Source of the DNA: Candidatus Brocadiaceae bacterium
GTDB lineage: Bacteria; Planctomycetota; Brocadiia; SM23-32
Length of the DNA: 17,988 nucleotides
Direction of reading: 5' to 3'
NCBI GenBank assembly: GCA_030615435.1
Contig: JAUWZH010000017.1
Location: 1-17,988, forward strand
Position 1 is the stretch's first letter, and each line of letters begins with the position of its first letter. A program made the position numbers and the translations under genes. Below the pieces are notes generated by a model. It was not told the origin of the DNA, made no database searches, and saw nothing but the letters and a program-made list of their open reading frames with translations. Below, piece after piece: positions 16,001 to 17,988 of the stretch.

Positions 16001-17074
16001 AAGGCGACGAAGGCGCTCATCGGCCTTTTGGACAACAAGAACCGCGCGTTCGTCCTGAAGGTGGCCGGCACCCTCAACCTGCGTCTGCCGGAGCCTGAAT
16101 TCCACGGAGAGATCGGCCCATGGGAGGTTCAACGCCGCTGGCTCATCTCGAACTCCTGGCGACCTGAGTTCGCCCCACAGATCCTGACTCACGCGCGGGA
16201 AATCCTGTCCTGGGATGGCGCAGATTCCAAAGCCTATGCAGGCTTCATCCTCCACTCACTAGGCGGGAAGGACGACCTCCCGTATCTGGTCGGGGCATTA
16301 GACTACGCTGTGGCCGAAACGCAGAACTCATTGCGCAGGGAAAACTCCTATCCCGAGCCGGCGGGCGCCTGCCGCGAGCTTCTGCGCGCGGCCGAGATTC
16401 TGGCGAAGCGCGGCGCCGAAGTCCCGACGAACCCCCAGTCGCCGGGCCAAGCGGTGGTTTTCCTGGCCGCCCTCAAGGCAAAGAGGGACTTCCGGCCCGG
16501 GGGATGGCAGGCGACCGCTCTGGCACTCCTCAAGCACGAGATCCCGTACGTTCGCCAACTCGCGCTCCAGAGCCTGCCCAGGCCGCTGTCGAAATCCTTT
16601 GTCGCTCTGCTTCCGACGCTGCTGGCCGACGCGGACGTCGTCGTCCGCATCCAGGCGTGCCGTGCTGCGGAGGAGAACAAGGCCGAGGGATTGCAGGAGC
16701 CCATCCTGAAGATCGTCGCTTCGGCGAAGGACACATGGCTCCTGCGCGCGGCCCACAAGGCCGCGCGCGCGACGGGCGGCCGCGCAGAGTCGCTGGAACT
16801 ACTGGCCTCCCGATTCGATGACACTGAGACAGGCTGGGAGTGTTTCTACCTTGTGATGTCCTCCGTCATCAAATCTCATGGCAGCGGGGGAAAGGGCGCT
16901 CTGGACTCTCAGATGGCCGAAAAGCTCAAGGGACGGTGGAGCAAGTTCCTTCAGGACCACCGCCAGGCCATCAAGGCGGGGCGTCGCTTTGAGGTCGGCG
17001 ATCCGGAACTCACAGCCGACCTCATGCCACCGGAGTACAAGATCCGTCTGGAGAACGGCAAGCAATGGCCGTAA
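13049..17074 (+). CDS. Large predicted lipoprotein with WGEAVEG modules, Ig-like segments and HEAT-like repeats
   Basis: The 1341-residue protein starts at ATG 13049 with AAAGGAG 8 bases upstream. Residues 1-21 are a lipoprotein signal (MRAFAKILMVSVILAGLLAA) followed by GC, giving Cys22 as the lipidation site, so the protein is probably tethered to a membrane outside the cytoplasm. WGEAVEG or WGEAVEE motifs occur at residues 46, 482 and 501. The stretch 60-480 is not recognised. Residues 501-645 (GVQVRLRADKKVRKMGEV onward) and about 779-930 (VTLELEKPEYFLGENILVHY onward) resemble Ig/fibronectin-like beta domains that speak of 'unmet' exported binding modules. A middle part at 650-760 (VQKFKILEVLAGAG...ERVIWIVRK) is also unassigned. 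Residues about 970-1237 carry helical pairs such as ATKALIGLLDNKNRAFVLKVAG and VVVRIQACRAAEE typical of HEAT repeats. The WGEAVxGVQ module is one I associate with planctomycete exported proteins. Function is unknown; binding of a protein or matrix partner is an inference. Confidence 0.85.
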   Translation: MRAFAKILMVSVILAGLLAAGCTKEEPEAEAQSPVVGEETRGDPPWGEAVEGVQADGETFLKEAAKRLTDAVGGEWRVSKRERASGLGPELSSSSFSTDRAAVPYFVFPFPLDETGKAKLKLFGQHCNAALVLLGSNEHCTVLAGPSHRLDVSRKIVRALQVSSVPESVAGYVSAWNVIRFSGQVTDRETGDVIEQYALQYGLPDPDDPSQIKWREPTPNRRKDSRFETGAHVGEGKRAWLRVVAEGYLPQPVTAEPLVAPANVLNLSVRLTRTVGERPAENSTVKKVEWFVDGERVERPRFTGAQQKIGDMTVGVTPLVISAVRDFADISSHFAATPLADKDGFMYAGTPTAGVPITTRPLTLFYIHCSKADPRVTLRPEKATLLDGQGNELSAIQSERIHASCPSWEFPLWREHHDAIHGFLVFSHLNDSCARITVRLPYSYADKEGMLLYKFGRKVLQEPVPRIGQRTFTRGGGREASWGEAVEEAPEEDTEPTPSGWGEAVEGVQVRLRADKKVRKMGEVPTLKAIVRNLGEREIRVPEYQGPCKLEMDGRWFNRGAAGDAKYMSVKPSKTSKDIVFSLKEVWFSDQGSGKRLSIEPGRHTFRVAIPVAASRVEPTGPGKRLQIISNPVEITIERGLPGSELSIEDAVRDPRFAFAAVCEALGVLPDHSRETGMRRGVQKFKILEVLAGAGPDAVAVELRYTRSNLPDRRERSLRKGERVIWIVRKRDQSAVPPWEGAKALPDTPENRQAVIEAVKGEAGSEGAAGPDAGEERNEVTFHEGARVTLELEKPEYFLGENILVHYCLENTGKEPFKISVGGDYRGSRARRFKVRATGEHGKPVDDPDPSGLCFGGRRWSPEVKPGETYYATLPLTRYCRFEKPGVYTIRAVHDLGWHVTDERKLPVGETKIKLVTPTPQQARQVVEEMYKLPKGPNGTVGQKSRPYADFTALWYPVYLPILLEHAQGCDEDALRAIGHVPTPKATKALIGLLDNKNRAFVLKVAGTLNLRLPEPEFHGEIGPWEVQRRWLISNSWRPEFAPQILTHAREILSWDGADSKAYAGFILHSLGGKDDLPYLVGALDYAVAETQNSLRRENSYPEPAGACRELLRAAEILAKRGAEVPTNPQSPGQAVVFLAALKAKRDFRPGGWQATALALLKHEIPYVRQLALQSLPRPLSKSFVALLPTLLADADVVVRIQACRAAEENKAEGLQEPILKIVASAKDTWLLRAAHKAARATGGRAESLELLASRFDDTETGWECFYLVMSSVIKSHGSGGKGALDSQMAEKLKGRWSKFLQDHRQAIKAGRRFEVGDPELTADLMPPEYKIRLENGKQWP
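13184..13211 (+). repeat. 28-base direct repeat, copy 1 (codes WGEAVEGVQ)
   Basis: The 28 bases from 13184 match those from 14549 at all but one position (T or C as the sixth base), which is silent. They encode Trp-Gly-Glu-Ala-Val-Glu-Gly-Val-Gln at residue 46 of the lipoprotein. The copies are 1365 bases apart, a multiple of three. Confidence 0.85.
14492..14510 (+). repeat. Partial direct repeat, copy 2 (codes WGEAVEE)
   Basis: Nineteen bases match the start of the repeat at 14549, encoding WGEAVE, before diverging to an acidic EAPEEDTEP linker. It lies 57 bases upstream of copy 3, also in the same frame. Confidence 0.75.
14549..14576 (+). repeat. 28-base direct repeat, copy 3 (codes WGEAVEGVQ)
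   Basis: This copy opens the Ig-like segment RLRADKKVRKMGEV at residue 501, the usual place for this motif in the family as I know it. That makes it the likely original, with the copy at 13184 the likely duplicate. Confidence 0.85.
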
Positions 17075-17137
17075 TCGAGACAGTCCGATGGCTCAGAATT
17101 CAATCGGGAGAACTGGGAGGCCAGAAAGGGGGAGCGC

Positions 17138-17233
17138 TTAACACCTTTGCGCCTTGCTGCGGGAGAGAGTCACAAGGCCACGGCGGAACTCTTGCTGGCC
17201 GCAGGTGCCGCCCACCTCACGCAGCGTGGGGCG
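17138..17233 (+). pseudogene. Ankyrin-repeat remnant
   Basis: The frame reads LTPLRLAAGESHKATAELLL then AAGA, a good match to an ankyrin repeat (xTPLHLAAxxGHxxxAxLLLxxGA). It runs directly into AHLTQRGA, which resembles the end of a last repeat, as if an internal part were deleted. There is no start codon with a ribosome binding site and the frame continues into low-complexity Arg/Gly-rich sequence, so it is a remnant, not a gene. DNA at 17209-17234 matches the remnant at 12706-12731. Confidence 0.45.
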
Positions 17234-17265
17234 GAGTCTGAGCAGTTGGCCAGCGGCGCACGGCG

Positions 17266-17288
17266 CCCGCCGCTGGAGAAGCGGCGGG
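17266..17288. repeat. Perfect 9-base hairpin
   Basis: CCCGCCGCT (17266-17274) and AGCGGCGGG (17280-17288) form a perfect stem around a 5-base loop (GGAGA). The following bases are G-rich, not T-rich, so factor-independent termination is unlikely. A further inverted pair, GCTGGCC at 17194 and GGCCAGC at 17248, lies just upstream. Confidence 0.55.
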
Positions 17289-17330
17289 GAGGGGGTTCAG
17301 GGGCGCAGATGCATCGCCCGGGCCTTGCCC

Positions 17331-17444
17331 GGCGACGATGCCGAGAAGGCCAAGGAGAACCCCGACAACGTCTGGACCGGCACGCTTACCTCCAACACGG
17401 TGACGGTCAGGGTCGTGCGGAACGAAGCGCCTGAGCAAGATTAA
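17331..17444 (+). pseudogene. C-terminal tail of a WGEAVEGVQ-family protein
   Basis: The frame GDDAEKAKENPDNVWTGTLT followed by SNTVTVRVV and a TAA at 17442 looks like the closing strand of the same Ig-like domain as in the large lipoprotein, where residues near 630-645 read QIISNPVEITIERG. I know this kind of ending (DNVWTGTLTSN) from planctomycete proteins that carry the WGEAVxGVQ module. Upstream the frame loses all similarity, so only the last 37 codons survive. Its stop codon overlaps the serpin ribosome binding site region, suggesting the lost gene was co-transcribed with the serpin. Confidence 0.5.
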
Positions 17445-17456
17445 GGAGGGCTGGAA

Positions 17457-17988
17457 ATGAAGAAGCATCTGATCGGTCTTGCTATTGCTTTGGTTGTGTT
17501 TGGGTGTGCAACGGCCTCCTCACGGGAGGTAAGGGTCAGAGTGTGGAACGCCGGTGATCCCTTGCCCGACGAAGCAAAGGCGGTGGCAGCCAGCAACAAC
17601 GCCTTCGCGCTGGACCTCTACGCGAAACTGAGGGAGCAGGAGGGGAACCTCTTCTTCTCGCCCTTCAGCATCTCGACGGCGCTGGGGATGACGTACGCGG
17701 GGGCGCGGGGCAACACCGAGGCGCAGATGGCAAAGGTCCTGCACTTCGAGCTTGACCAGGAGCACCTCCATCCTGCATTCAAGTCGCTCACCGCGGACCT
17801 CAGCGCCAGGCAGCAGAAAGGCGGCTACGAGCTGAGTGTCGCCAATGCCCTGTGGGGTCAGAAGGGCTACGGGTTTCTGAAGGAGTTCCTGGAGGTGACC
17901 CGGGAGAATTACGGCGCGGGGTTGAGAGAGGTGGATTTCGCTGGTGCCACCGAGGCAGCCCGCAAGATCATCAACGACTGGGTCGAAA
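17457..17988 (+). CDS. Exported serpin (serine protease inhibitor), 3' truncated by the window
   Basis: ATG at 17457 has AAGGAGGG with a 6-base spacer; the frame is open to the last base (177 codons). Residues 1-20 form a signal sequence (MKKHLIGLAIALVVFGCATA); the VFGC could be a weak lipobox, or cleavage may follow ATA. From residue 45 the serpin fold is plain: NNAFALDLYAKL, then NLFFSPFSISTALGMTYAGA (64-83), RGNTEAQMAKVLHF, ELSVANALWGQKGY (125-138) and LREVDFAGATEAARKIINDW. A full serpin has about 370-400 residues, so the reactive-centre loop that sets protease specificity lies beyond the window, as does the answer to whether it is inhibitory. It follows the large lipoprotein on the same strand and may act with it outside the cytoplasm against proteases. 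Confidence 0.93.
   Translation, partial: MKKHLIGLAIALVVFGCATASSREVRVRVWNAGDPLPDEAKAVAASNNAFALDLYAKLREQEGNLFFSPFSISTALGMTYAGARGNTEAQMAKVLHFELDQEHLHPAFKSLTADLSARQQKGGYELSVANALWGQKGYGFLKEFLEVTRENYGAGLREVDFAGATEAARKIINDWVE

Larger units (their letters stand above)
17075..17456 (+). other. 382-base gap filled with decayed coding sequence
   Basis: Between the lipoprotein stop and the serpin start no intact gene is seen. The gap contains an ankyrin-like remnant (17138-17233), a perfect hairpin (17266-17288), and the tail of a WGEAVEGVQ-family protein (17331-17444). The tail's TAA leads straight into the serpin ribosome binding site. No terminator was found after 17074. Confidence 0.65.

Overview
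The window is GC-rich bacterial DNA with tightly packed genes. Several protein signatures point to Planctomycetota or a close relative (Lentisphaerota and Verrucomicrobiota are alternatives): a large lipoprotein with WGEAVEGVQ modules and HEAT-like repeats, a bacterial serpin, a neutral-ceramidase-fold protein, and many Gfo/Idh/MocA oxidoreductases. This placement is inferred from protein families; there is no rRNA or marker gene in the window.

Region 1 (1-1128, plus strand) is the 3' end of a carbohydrate-active protein with a beta-galactosidase-trimerisation-like domain. It converges on region 2.

Region 2 (12438 down to 1449, minus strand) is one compact run of nine genes, with gaps of at most 63 bases and one start/stop junction where the ORFs nearly overlap. 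In transcription order: HpaI-type aldolase, short-chain dehydrogenase, NagA-like deacetylase, ceramidase-fold amidase-like protein, DegT-family sugar aminotransferase, zinc-dependent alcohol/sugar dehydrogenase, two Gfo/Idh/MocA oxidoreductases, and a single protein that joins a metal-dependent amidohydrolase to a class III (glutamate-1-semialdehyde-type) aminotransferase. A short sialidase-like C-terminal remnant follows the last gene. The set looks like a cytoplasmic pathway for oxidising, de-acylating, transaminating and cleaving a modified (amino) sugar or cyclitol. No transporter, kinase or regulator is in the window, so the substrate and direction (breakdown or synthesis) cannot be fixed.

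Region 3 (12439-13048) is about 610 bases without an intact gene. It separates the minus-strand operon from the plus-strand locus. It holds an ankyrin-like coding remnant, a strong inverted repeat and a sequence resembling an ECF-sigma promoter.

Region 4 (13049 to the end, plus strand) encodes a 1341-residue predicted lipoprotein with WGEAVEG modules, Ig-like segments and HEAT-like repeats. After 382 bases of decayed coding sequence (an ankyrin remnant and the tail of a WGEAVEGVQ-family protein) comes the first 177 codons of an exported serpin. The remnants on both sides of the lipoprotein suggest duplication and decay of a family of exported proteins here.

No tRNA, rRNA, CRISPR array, transposase or convincing intrinsic terminator was seen.
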